The notes below the pieces were generated by a model. The model saw only the letters and a list, made by a program, of their open reading frames with translations, searched no databases and was not told where the DNA came from. DNA of 25,348 bases, from positions 1 through 25,348 of the forward strand of contig JAYRWN010000014.1 in NCBI GenBank assembly GCA_041917975.1, in the 5' to 3' direction. The translations under genes were made by a program, and so were the position numbers. Source of the DNA: JAYRWN01 sp041917975 (lineage in GTDB: Bacteria; Bacteroidota; Bacteroidia; Chitinophagales; Saprospiraceae). Position 1 is the first letter of the stretch. Each line of letters begins with the position of its first letter. Shown piece by piece: positions 1-8,129 of this stretch.

Positions 1-303
1 ATCCGTGAGACCATAAAGATTGGCGCTTTGTGCGGTTGGGACAGCGATAATCCCACGGCGACCTGGGGCGGCTTATTGGGCTTTATGTTAGGCAGAACTG
101 GAGTAGAAAAAGCTTTTGGTCGTCAGTTTGCCGACCAGTTTAATATCCACCGGACCCGACAAAACTTCCCTTGCGAGGGTGTGGACCATTTTCAACGCAT
201 GGCGGAGGAAGGAGTTTTTATTGTAGACCGGGTCATTCAGGAGCATCTTGGCGGAGGAATTGATTTAGACAACAATGTCTGGCATATTCCTGCTAAGCAA
301 TGA
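1..303 (+). CDS. ADP-ribosylglycohydrolase family protein, C-terminal part (5' end outside window)
   Basis: The reading frame is open from base 1 and ends at TGA 301-303, so only the last 100 residues are present. The motif GWDSDNPTATWGG near residues 11-23 of the fragment matches the C-terminal Asp-rich, metal-binding motif of the ADP-ribosylglycohydrolase (ARH/DraG) fold, where paired aspartates hold the magnesium ions of the active site. The following FNIHRTRQNFP stretch and the closing GGGIDLDNNVW segment resemble what I recall of a Bacteroidota subfamily. Family members remove ADP-ribose from proteins or small molecules, but the substrate here cannot be told. A TTG at 28 is an internal codon, not the start. 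The gene ends 11 bp before the stop of the convergent FAD oxidoreductase, and no terminator is visible between them. Confidence 0.75.
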   Translation: MRETIKIGALCGWDSDNPTATWGGLLGFMLGRTGVEKAFGRQFADQFNIHRTRQNFPCEGVDHFQRMAEEGVFIVDRVIQEHLGGGIDLDNNVWHIPAKQ

Positions 304-314
304 GATACAAAAAG

Positions 315-2159
315 TTATTCAAAATTTCCATCCCAATCCACATCCTTTTTGTGGAAAACATCCAGGAGTAAATCCAAGGCAACACAAGCCTCTAAACGGG
401 TGATTAACAAATCCTGGGACCAGACATTATTAAAATGTTGTGACCAGAAGGTTTGTGGGTCCCAAATTAGATTTTTATCGATGCCAGCCAGGAGCTGCAC
501 CAGAGTCTCGCCCGTTAAAAATTCACTTTTTCCAACGCTGGTGGGAATGGCGAATCCAAATTCCTTCAGGCCTTGAAGAAAGATACTTTCAAGTAACAAT
601 GAGTCTGGATAAAACCAAGTTTGGTTGGCCCATTTGAATGGCAACGGATGTCCTTTAAGTATGCCGGTAGCTCCAACTCTCTGAATTGAGCCGAAATGCC
701 TGTGATACCGATTCACATCTAAATAGGGCATAATATAAACACCGGCCTGGATGAGGCTGTCCTGCCACTCCCGAATGGGAAATTGGCCCGGAGTAATTTG
801 TTTCTTACAACACAATGCTGCCAACATCCCAGCAGCCTGGCCCACTTGAAGAATAACCGGTTGCAAACGCGTCGAGCCATTGATGATGTTGCTTACAGAG
901 ATAGCTTTGTCGGCGATTATGAGTTGTGGCACTTTTTGGGGAATTAAACAGCCGGCCGGAAGATTAAACGAGGGCACCGGATAAAATTCCAGGTCTGGCG
1001 CCATGGAATTCTGTTTATGGTGGTGATCCACTGGATAATCACCACTGCCCACTCCAGTACGGTATAAAGAATAATCAAAGGGTTTTTGAATGTGATTTAA
1101 ATTGAAACGCACCAGACCATGAATGCGTCGACCTTCACGATGGTAGGGCCCATATGGAAGGCGGTCTGGGGTATCAAATTCATCATCCGCTAATCCCAGG
1201 TGTTTCCAGCCCAACTCCCGCTGAATAAAATAAATGAATCCCAGGGTTCGATTTTTAGCCAGGGCATATACACTGTCTCTACCGGCGGGCTTCAAATCCA
1301 CCATATTACTATAAAAATCGTTGCCATGCAAAGGCCAGTTGATCATGTATTTATTTCCCGGCAATTTGGCATAGGACAACATGGTTTCGCAGGCATGGCG
1401 GGCGCTGTCACAAAACATTTTACAACTACACAAATACAACTCCCTTTGATAACCGGGAGGTGGTGAGGGCAATAAGTGGTCTGCACGGGTAGAGTCATAT
1501 CCTTTAAGAATGGCCACATAAGTAAAATCCTGAATGATGTCATTAGCCTGTACCGGAGCGATATCTTCACCAGTCTGCCCGCGAGCCTCCATACCCAAAT
1601 CGTAAGTCACTCCGGCGGATTTGGCCACATCACCCAAGTCCGTGCCATCGATAAGAATCCGGGAGGTTGCGGTTTTGGAGCCCTCTGGTGTAATTAACTG
1701 GACAGTCCACCCGCCATTCTTAAACTCTACAATTCCCCAGGTGTGATTGGTTAGAACGGTAAGTTGAGGTATCCGGTCAGCCATATTAGCCCAGATACGG
1801 GCTCCCACCGCCGGTTCAAATTGGGTATTAGACACCCATCCGGTGGCTAAAGCCTGAGGGTCTCCATAGTGGCGGTATAATGAGTCGCGAAATTCCCCCC
1901 ATAATCCGGACGGCAATTGATGGTTACCATCTATGGCGCTGACCCCGGCTGAAGTAAGCATTCCCCCTAACCATGGAGTTGGTTCGACCAATAAGGTATT
2001 AACGCCCTGCCGGCTTGCCTGGATAGCAGCTGCAGTACCCCCGGTACCACCGCCTAAAATGATTACATCAAAGTGCTGTAGATCAGCTGGTGTACAAGAC
2101 CCGAACCACCAGACCAACAGGCCATAAAAACATCCGATTTGCATGAAAACTTTCTGCAT
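315..2159 (-). CDS. Exported FAD-dependent oxidoreductase (FAD_oxidored / pfam12831-like)
   Basis: A 614-residue protein starting at ATG 2159. I preferred this to the in-frame GTG at 2165 because a GGAG motif at 2165-2168 sits 5 nt before the ATG. Residues 1-22 form a hydrophobic export signal ending in FGSC, a weak lipobox that would lipidate Cys22. Residues 33-59 are a Rossmann FAD-binding motif (GGGTGG at 36-41, acidic Glu59 closing the second strand). The rest resembles the FAD-dependent oxidoreductases common in Bacteroidota and Planctomycetes polysaccharide loci, including a TDLGDVA-type segment and a late NIINGSTRLQPV segment where the flavin is usually held. The substrate is unknown. 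The gene diverges from the amino-sugar block and may share its regulatory region. The lipoprotein assignment is less certain than the enzyme class. Confidence 0.8.
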   Translation of the reverse strand: MQKVFMQIGCFYGLLVWWFGSCTPADLQHFDVIILGGGTGGTAAAIQASRQGVNTLLVEPTPWLGGMLTSAGVSAIDGNHQLPSGLWGEFRDSLYRHYGDPQALATGWVSNTQFEPAVGARIWANMADRIPQLTVLTNHTWGIVEFKNGGWTVQLITPEGSKTATSRILIDGTDLGDVAKSAGVTYDLGMEARGQTGEDIAPVQANDIIQDFTYVAILKGYDSTRADHLLPSPPPGYQRELYLCSCKMFCDSARHACETMLSYAKLPGNKYMINWPLHGNDFYSNMVDLKPAGRDSVYALAKNRTLGFIYFIQRELGWKHLGLADDEFDTPDRLPYGPYHREGRRIHGLVRFNLNHIQKPFDYSLYRTGVGSGDYPVDHHHKQNSMAPDLEFYPVPSFNLPAGCLIPQKVPQLIIADKAISVSNIINGSTRLQPVILQVGQAAGMLAALCCKKQITPGQFPIREWQDSLIQAGVYIMPYLDVNRYHRHFGSIQRVGATGILKGHPLPFKWANQTWFYPDSLLLESIFLQGLKEFGFAIPTSVGKSEFLTGETLVQLLAGIDKNLIWDPQTFWSQHFNNVWSQDLLITRLEACVALDLLLDVFHKKDVDWDGNFE

Positions 2160-2164
2160 ACTCA

Positions 2165-2168
2165 CTCC
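2165..2168 (-). promoter_or_regulatory. Shine-Dalgarno site that sets the start of the FAD oxidoreductase
   Basis: On the minus strand GGAG lies 5 nt upstream of ATG 2159. It decides between this ATG and the GTG at 2165, which would overlap the site. The 129-bp spacer 2160-2288 must also carry both divergent promoters. It is AT-rich, and I see no perfect TAnnTTTG element in it. Confidence 0.5.
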
Positions 2169-2288
2169 ATTTTCTTTAACTTCACCGCTTGAAAGATAAG
2201 GAATGTCAAGATTGCTCTTTTAATCGCTTAAGAAAACTTTTAAAATAACCATTATAACGTTTATTAAATAAAATAATGCTTGTAAGGT

Positions 2289-4193
2289 ATGTCTGATATG
2301 TCCAACCGTTTTGAAAGGCTCCCAGTGCGCATCTTTGAAAGTTCAAAGGCCGCCTCGAAAGCCATTGCTGCTGAAATCGCTGCTTTAATAAAAATTAAAG
2401 CAGCCGAAAATAAAATGTGTGTATTAGGATTAGCCACCGGATCATCTCCAAAAGGAGTATATGAAGAATTGGTGAGGTTGCATCGCGAGGGTGAACTCAG
2501 TTTCAAAAATGTGATTTCCTTTAATCTGGATGAATATTTCCCCATTGAAAGGGATGCCCGTCAGAGTTATTATAAATTCATGCATGATCATTTGTTTGAT
2601 TCTGTGGACATTTTACCTGAGAATGTCCATATCCCGGATGGGACTATTGACCGTGATCGAGTCCATGATTATTGCCGGGACTATGAGGAAAAAATTAATG
2701 CCTGTGGAGGTATTGATTTGCAACTATTAGGGATAGGCCGTACCGGTCATATTGGGTTCAATGAGCCAGGTGCCTCCATAGATAGCCACACCAGACTGAT
2801 TACCTTAGACCACATGACCATCATTGATGCGGCCAGTGATTTTTTCAGTGAAGACAACGTGCCGCGAAAAGCCATCACGATGGGTGTGGGTACCATCATG
2901 CAAGCCAAACGAATTGTATTAATGGCGTGGGGTGAAGGTAAAGCTAAAATCATTAAGAAAGCCATTGAAGGTCCGGTGACAGACAGTATTCCGGCCACAT
3001 TCCTCCAGCATCACTTGCAAGCGGAATTCATCCTGGACGAAGCTTCCTCCAGTGAATTAACCCGGGTCAAGACTCCTTGGTTGGTCGGGGAGATAACCTG
3101 GAACGATTTGCTCATACGCAAAGCGGTCATTTGGCTGGCATTAAAACTGGAAAAACCGATCTTAAAGTTAACCAACCGTGATTATGCTGACAATGGCATG
3201 AGTGACCTGGTCACCAAATTTGAGTCCGCTTATAAAGTTAACATTAAAGTATTTGGTCATTTGCAACACACCATCACTGGCTGGCCGGGAGGTAAGCCCA
3301 ACGCAGACGACACCAACCGACCGGAGCGAGCAAATCCGCATAAAAAACGGGTCATTATTTTTAGTCCACACCCCGATGATGATGTCATTTCGATGGGAGG
3401 TACTTTTTTACGCCTCGTAGATCAAGGTCACGAAGTGCATGTGGCTTATCAAACCTCCGGCAACATTGCAGTTTTTGATGATGATGTCATTCGTTTTGCC
3501 GATTTTGTGCAGGACTATCATGATACGTTTGGTCTCAGCAATGACCAAACCGTCTCGCTGTTGCAGCAAGTGTCCGACCAAATTAAGGCTAAAGGCGCCG
3601 GAGAATTAGACTCGGAAGTTGTACGTACCATAAAGGGTTTAATCCGCCGAGGTGAAGCTAAAGCCGGATGTCGTTTTGTCGGCATTCCTGATAGTCACGC
3701 ACATTTTTTGAATCTGCCCTTTTATGAAACGGGATTAGTAAAAAAGAAACCCTTAGGGGAGGAAGACGTTCAGATTACCATTGATCTGCTAGAAAAAATT
3801 CAACCGCACCAAATCTTTGCCGCGGGTGATTTGTCCGACCCACATGGCACACACCGGGTATGTCTTAACGCTATTTTTGAAGCCCTGGCCCGGGTAAAAA
3901 ACCGCTCGTGGGCAAAAGATTGCTGGTTATGGTTGTATCGGGGAGCCTGGCAAGAATGGGAAATAGAAAATATTGATATGGCGGTACCCATCAGTCCTGA
4001 AGAATTGCTGCGTAAACGGCGGGCTATCTTCAAGCATCAGTCCCAAAAGGATCGACCAGTATTTCCCGGAAGCGATTCCCGGGAGTTTTGGCAGAGAGCC
4101 GAAGACCGGAACCGTGGTACAGCCAGGACCTACGATAAATTAGGTTTGGCTGAGTACGAAGCCATGGAAGCCTTTAAACGGTATTATTTTTAA
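2289..4193 (+). CDS. Glucosamine-6-phosphate deaminase-like / PIG-L deacetylase fusion protein
   Basis: A 634-residue cytoplasmic protein of two enzyme domains. Residues 13-265 form a NagB-like domain with the sugar-phosphate motif LATGSSPKG (48-56), FNLDEY (78-83, Asp81 equivalent to E. coli Asp72) and GIGRTGHIGFNEPG (148-161). In E. coli NagB the last motif is GNDGH; here Thr152 replaces the catalytic Asp141, while His154 and Glu159 are kept. Residues 354-634 form a PIG-L/LmbE domain with the zinc-site motif HPDDD (361-365) and a second metal segment DPHGTH (517-522, His519 and His522). PIG-L enzymes remove N-acetyl groups from GlcNAc-containing compounds. This two-domain arrangement is recurrent in Bacteroidota and is usually annotated simply as NagB. 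Next to a GH20 enzyme and a transporter, a role in deacetylating and further processing GlcNAc is likely. True deaminase activity is doubtful because of the Thr. Confidence 0.88.
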   Translation: MSDMSNRFERLPVRIFESSKAASKAIAAEIAALIKIKAAENKMCVLGLATGSSPKGVYEELVRLHREGELSFKNVISFNLDEYFPIERDARQSYYKFMHDHLFDSVDILPENVHIPDGTIDRDRVHDYCRDYEEKINACGGIDLQLLGIGRTGHIGFNEPGASIDSHTRLITLDHMTIIDAASDFFSEDNVPRKAITMGVGTIMQAKRIVLMAWGEGKAKIIKKAIEGPVTDSIPATFLQHHLQAEFILDEASSSELTRVKTPWLVGEITWNDLLIRKAVIWLALKLEKPILKLTNRDYADNGMSDLVTKFESAYKVNIKVFGHLQHTITGWPGGKPNADDTNRPERANPHKKRVIIFSPHPDDDVISMGGTFLRLVDQGHEVHVAYQTSGNIAVFDDDVIRFADFVQDYHDTFGLSNDQTVSLLQQVSDQIKAKGAGELDSEVVRTIKGLIRRGEAKAGCRFVGIPDSHAHFLNLPFYETGLVKKKPLGEEDVQITIDLLEKIQPHQIFAAGDLSDPHGTHRVCLNAIFEALARVKNRSWAKDCWLWLYRGAWQEWEIENIDMAVPISPEELLRKRRAIFKHQSQKDRPVFPGSDSREFWQRAEDRNRGTARTYDKLGLAEYEAMEAFKRYYF

Positions 4194-4217
4194 AATCACA
4201 TACTAAAAAGTAGACGG

Positions 4218-4250
4218 ACCTCTTGCTGAGTCGTATTAGTCTCCAGAGGT
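4218..4250 (+). terminator. Possible hairpin terminator after the NagB/PIG-L gene
   Basis: ACCTCT (4218-4223) pairs with AGAGGT (4245-4250), with a smaller GAG/CTC pairing inside. ATTATTCTTTTT follows. The loop is long (21 nt) and the stem is interrupted, so this is only a weak rho-independent candidate 24 bp after the stop codon. Confidence 0.3.
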
Positions 4251-4300
4251 ATTATTCTTTTTGTGCATATTTGCATTCATAAAAGACTTAGGTATAAATT

Positions 4301-6586
4301 ATGCGGCAGGTCATTTCTCTTGGTTTATGGGCTATCAGTCTTGGGGTATTGATGTCATTATCCCAGTGTAGTTCTGATGGTAAAAAACCCATTGGACAAC
4401 TTAGCATTATTGAGCAAGCAAAGTCTCCTTATCAAATAATTATAGGGCTTGAGGCATCGGCTGAGACGCGGAAAGCTGCTGAGGAATTTCGCCGGATGGT
4501 GGAAATGTTTTGGAAAGTCCGCCTGCCTATTTTCACGGACCAGGAGAAAGCAAAAACCACGGAAATAGTCTTTGGAAGCACAAACCGCGGCATGTTTGAA
4601 GATGAATTGCAAGCACTAAACGATGATGGCTATTATAAAACCAGCCAGGGCAAAAAACTATTTCTAATAGCAAAAAATGATCGTGCCCTACTTTATGGGG
4701 TATACGATTTATTAGAACGTTGTGGCATCAAAAGGGTGGTGCCATCCATCACCATGGTGCCTACATCTGAAAACTTATATATTGACGGAAATACCTACAG
4801 CTATAATCCACCCTTCAGACTCAGACGGTTGGATTATCCGGAAGCCGGTGATCCTTTTTTTAACGATTATTATAAATTACATAGCAGTCCTGATTTTACC
4901 AATGCTTTTGGTTCCTGGGGTTACTCTTATGAAAAATTATTACCTGCCAGCAGGTATTTTAATGCTCATCCTGAATATTTCTCAGAAATAAATGGCGTAA
5001 GAATTCCTAACGGTCAGTTGTGTTTATCCAATGCCGAAGTTAGTAACGTCCTGATCGATAATTTAGCCGGGTACATGCAAATGAACCCTACAGCACAATA
5101 TTGGTCTGTAACCCCGAATGATAACCCCTGGAAATGTCAATGTAATCAGTGTCAACTCATTGAAAAAGAAGAAGGCAGTTATGCAGGGTTGATCCTGCGC
5201 GTGGCCAACAAAATCGCTGAAGCCTATCCGGGGAGAATCATTTTAGCCGGTGTAGAAGGCATGAGTCTGAACCCTCCGAAAACTAAGCCAACAGGAGGTG
5301 TAACGATCGTCATTTCTAACCGATCCTGCAACAAAAGTAAAGCTATAGCTGCTGATGACGATCCATCCAATCAAAACTTTAGGCAAGCATTGGATGGCTG
5401 GATAGCTTTGGCGGGAGATCGGATTATCCTGTGGGACCACACCATCCAACACACTCACCTGGTCAGTCCATTTCCTAATTTACGCACCCTGGCTCCCAAT
5501 TTACGTTTCTACCGGGATAAAGGACTAAAAAATGTTTTCATGGAAGGTTATCATTCCGAAGGCGGAGAATTAAGTGAACTAAGGCGTTATATGTTAGCCA
5601 AACTCCTCTGGAATCCGGATGAAAATACGGACACCTTAATTCATACGTTCTGTCAAAATTTCTATGGCTCTGCCGCGGTACCTATGTTGAATTATATCAA
5701 TTTATTGCAGACGCAGCTGGAAGCCAGTGGGGAAACGCTGACCAGTGATCATCATACATCTCAAGGCCTAAAATCTTATTTCCGCCCGGAATATATGGAT
5801 CAGTACAATTATTTTTTCAATCAGGCTGAGGAACTTGGGCAAAATGATCCACAATTGCGTGACCGGATAAAGCTAGCTCGACTGGCTCAGGCTTATGCCA
5901 CCCTGGATTTAGCCAGAGCTTCTGCCACGGGGACAAAAGGATTCTACATGAATGTCAACAATAAATGGATCGTCGTACCAGGATTACGCACTTTCACCGA
6001 CAATTTTGTGAGCGAATGCGAACGGATGAATGTAACGCTGATGAATAGTGCCGGCATGACGCCACAGGACTTCCGCCGGGACATATTTACTTTCCTGGAC
6101 CAATCGGTTAACGGGCATAAAGCGTTTCGCAAAATCCCTCAATTTACGGTGGCCCCATCCATGAAATATGCGGGTGGTTCCGGAGAAATGGTGGTCGATG
6201 GTATTATGGGCGCTAAAAATTTTGCCAACAATTATGTCGGTTGGTCCGCTTCGGACCTGGTGGCCACTCTTGACCTCGGTAATACTGAAATGGTTAATTC
6301 AATATCCCTCACCTTTTTGCAGAATCTGGCTGCCAACATCTGGTTGCCCACCTCAGTAAAATTTGAAGTATCAGCGGATGGAAATACTTATCAATCGATT
6401 GGCCAGGTTAACGCCTCAACTGGTGAAAAAACCATAGGACCGCTGACCCAAAATTTTCAAGTCCGGCCCGGCAAGTCTGCCCGCTATCTGCGTATCACGG
6501 CCGCCAATCGGGGAACCTGTCCGGACTGGCATTTTGCCGCCGGGGAACCAGCCTGGATATTTACGGATGAGATCGTGGTCCAATAA
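4301..6586 (+). CDS. DUF4838 lipoprotein with C-terminal discoidin (F5/8 type C)-like domain
   Basis: A 761-residue envelope protein. Residues 1-22 are a signal sequence followed by Cys23; the -3 to -1 residues LSQ make an imperfect lipobox, so a surface or periplasmic lipoprotein is likely. Residues 45-165 resemble the alpha/beta N-terminal domain found ahead of GH67 and GH20 catalytic domains. Residues 170-560 match DUF4838, with VTPNDNPWKCQCNQC around Cys279, Cys281 and Cys284. This CxCxxC cluster, following a conserved NDN, is characteristic of DUF4838. Residues 620-761 resemble the discoidin-like carbohydrate-binding tail of Bacteroidota hexosaminidases (GGSGEMVVDGIMGAKNF, then DLVATLDLG). 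DUF4838 proteins are found in glycan-degradation loci, but I know of no firmly assigned activity. A glycosidase or glycan-binding role upstream of the transporter is inference. Confidence 0.8.
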   Translation: MRQVISLGLWAISLGVLMSLSQCSSDGKKPIGQLSIIEQAKSPYQIIIGLEASAETRKAAEEFRRMVEMFWKVRLPIFTDQEKAKTTEIVFGSTNRGMFEDELQALNDDGYYKTSQGKKLFLIAKNDRALLYGVYDLLERCGIKRVVPSITMVPTSENLYIDGNTYSYNPPFRLRRLDYPEAGDPFFNDYYKLHSSPDFTNAFGSWGYSYEKLLPASRYFNAHPEYFSEINGVRIPNGQLCLSNAEVSNVLIDNLAGYMQMNPTAQYWSVTPNDNPWKCQCNQCQLIEKEEGSYAGLILRVANKIAEAYPGRIILAGVEGMSLNPPKTKPTGGVTIVISNRSCNKSKAIAADDDPSNQNFRQALDGWIALAGDRIILWDHTIQHTHLVSPFPNLRTLAPNLRFYRDKGLKNVFMEGYHSEGGELSELRRYMLAKLLWNPDENTDTLIHTFCQNFYGSAAVPMLNYINLLQTQLEASGETLTSDHHTSQGLKSYFRPEYMDQYNYFFNQAEELGQNDPQLRDRIKLARLAQAYATLDLARASATGTKGFYMNVNNKWIVVPGLRTFTDNFVSECERMNVTLMNSAGMTPQDFRRDIFTFLDQSVNGHKAFRKIPQFTVAPSMKYAGGSGEMVVDGIMGAKNFANNYVGWSASDLVATLDLGNTEMVNSISLTFLQNLAANIWLPTSVKFEVSADGNTYQSIGQVNASTGEKTIGPLTQNFQVRPGKSARYLRITAANRGTCPDWHFAAGEPAWIFTDEIVVQ

Positions 6587-6760
6587 TTAAATACTGACAG
6601 ATTATTACCCCAGCCGGAGTTTATGTACTTGATGAAAAATTAGACTAATTATCCGCAGAGTTTCCTGTTATTTGCCCCGCCCAGGAGTAAACTTAAAATT
6701 TTACATAAGTTTCAGTATCTTGCTTGCCTACCAGGAGTGGAAAATCATTAAAAATTCGGT

Positions 6761-8050
6761 ATGAATAAAACGAAACCAACGCCTTCACCCAGTTTTTGGG
6801 TGCCTACTGCTTATTTTGCTGAAGGATTACCCTTTGTAGCCATTTCTGCAGCATCTGCATTGATGTTAAAAAATTTAGGTATTTCAGATACGCGTATAGC
6901 GGTTTGGACGTCGTTAATTATGTTGCCTTATACTCTCAAACCATTGTGGGGACCTTTTTTGGAAATTTATAAAACCAAAAAATTTTTTGTCGTTATCACC
7001 GAATTGTTTATCGGGGTTATTTTCGGATTGGTGGCGATGGCGTTAGCCTTACCTAATTTTTTTGTTTATGTGATTGCGTTATTAGGCGTGGTGGCGTTTT
7101 CGGGGGCTACCCATGATATGGCAGCCGATGGTGTTTATCTAAACAGTTTAAATGCTAAAAAGCAGGCGGAATACATCGGCTGGCAAGGCGCCGCTTATAA
7201 TATCGCCAAAGTTTTATCCGGCGGTGCCCTGGTGTATTTAGCCGGTCAATTAGAAAATTCAGTTGGGGTGGTATCAGCCTGGCAAATTGTCATGTGTGTC
7301 TATGGCGCCATCATGTTTGCGCTGGGCTTGTATCATGTGCGTATGTTGCCAACCGGGGGTGCCGAAAAATCGGCCACTACCTTAGCAGAAAGTTTTAATA
7401 CCCTGCGTGATGTCATCATCACTTTTTTTCAAAAAAGATACATTTGGTATGGCATATTATTCATCATTATCTACCGTTTTGCTGAAGGGCAAGCCATAAA
7501 AATTACCCCGTTATTTTTTAAAGCTGCAAGAGAAACCGGTGGGCTGGGACTGACAACATCGGAAATAGGAATTGTCTATGGTATTTTTGGCGCGATAGCT
7601 TATGTTATAGGCTCATTGGCTGCCGGATATTTTGTCTCTAATAAAGGCTTAACCAAAAAAACAATGTTAATTCTTTGTGCATTTTTTAATCTGCCTTTTG
7701 CCATGTACGCCATTTTGGCCATCCTGCAACCCACTTCACTCGTATTTATAGCTACTGCCGTATCCATAGAATATTTTGGGTATGGTTTTGGTTTCGTGGC
7801 ATTAATTCTATTTATGATGCAACAAATAGCTCCCGGTAATTATAAAATGGCGCACTATGCTTTTGCTACCGGCCTGATGAATTTAGGAATTACTTTACCC
7901 TCTATGATCAGCGGTTACCTCAGTGATATGATGGGCTACAAAATGTTTTTTTTATGGATTCTTGTGGCCACCATCCCTTCTTTCCTGGTCACCTGGTTTG
8001 TGCCGCTCAAACCGGTGGAACCCGATCCTCAGACAGAACCGGCAGCTTAA
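6761..8050 (+). CDS. AmpG-like / PAT-family MFS transporter
   Basis: A 429-residue, strongly hydrophobic protein with about twelve membrane spans. The N-terminal segment (YFAEGLPFVAISAASALMLKNLG, then LIMLPYTLKPLWGPFLE) follows the pattern of AmpG and related PAT permeases (GLPL, LPYTLKFLWAP). AmpG imports GlcNAc-anhydromuropeptides in Gram-negative bacteria. Bacteroidota relatives occur in loci for chitin or peptidoglycan sugars. The position between a DUF4838 lipoprotein and a cytoplasmic GH20 enzyme suggests uptake of a GlcNAc disaccharide or muropeptide through the inner membrane. The ATG at 6761 has no close SD; an AGGAG at about 6732-6736 is too far away to serve it. Other MFS sugar porters cannot be excluded, but the N-terminal motif favours the PAT group. 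Confidence 0.82.
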   Translation: MNKTKPTPSPSFWVPTAYFAEGLPFVAISAASALMLKNLGISDTRIAVWTSLIMLPYTLKPLWGPFLEIYKTKKFFVVITELFIGVIFGLVAMALALPNFFVYVIALLGVVAFSGATHDMAADGVYLNSLNAKKQAEYIGWQGAAYNIAKVLSGGALVYLAGQLENSVGVVSAWQIVMCVYGAIMFALGLYHVRMLPTGGAEKSATTLAESFNTLRDVIITFFQKRYIWYGILFIIIYRFAEGQAIKITPLFFKAARETGGLGLTTSEIGIVYGIFGAIAYVIGSLAAGYFVSNKGLTKKTMLILCAFFNLPFAMYAILAILQPTSLVFIATAVSIEYFGYGFGFVALILFMMQQIAPGNYKMAHYAFATGLMNLGITLPSMISGYLSDMMGYKMFFLWILVATIPSFLVTWFVPLKPVEPDPQTEPAA

Positions 8051-8129
8051 TCTAAGTTTCCAATAGCTTTAGCTCTCAACAAACTTAGCATGTTAATTTT
8101 TAAGATTTGTTTTCATATTGTTTTCTGCT

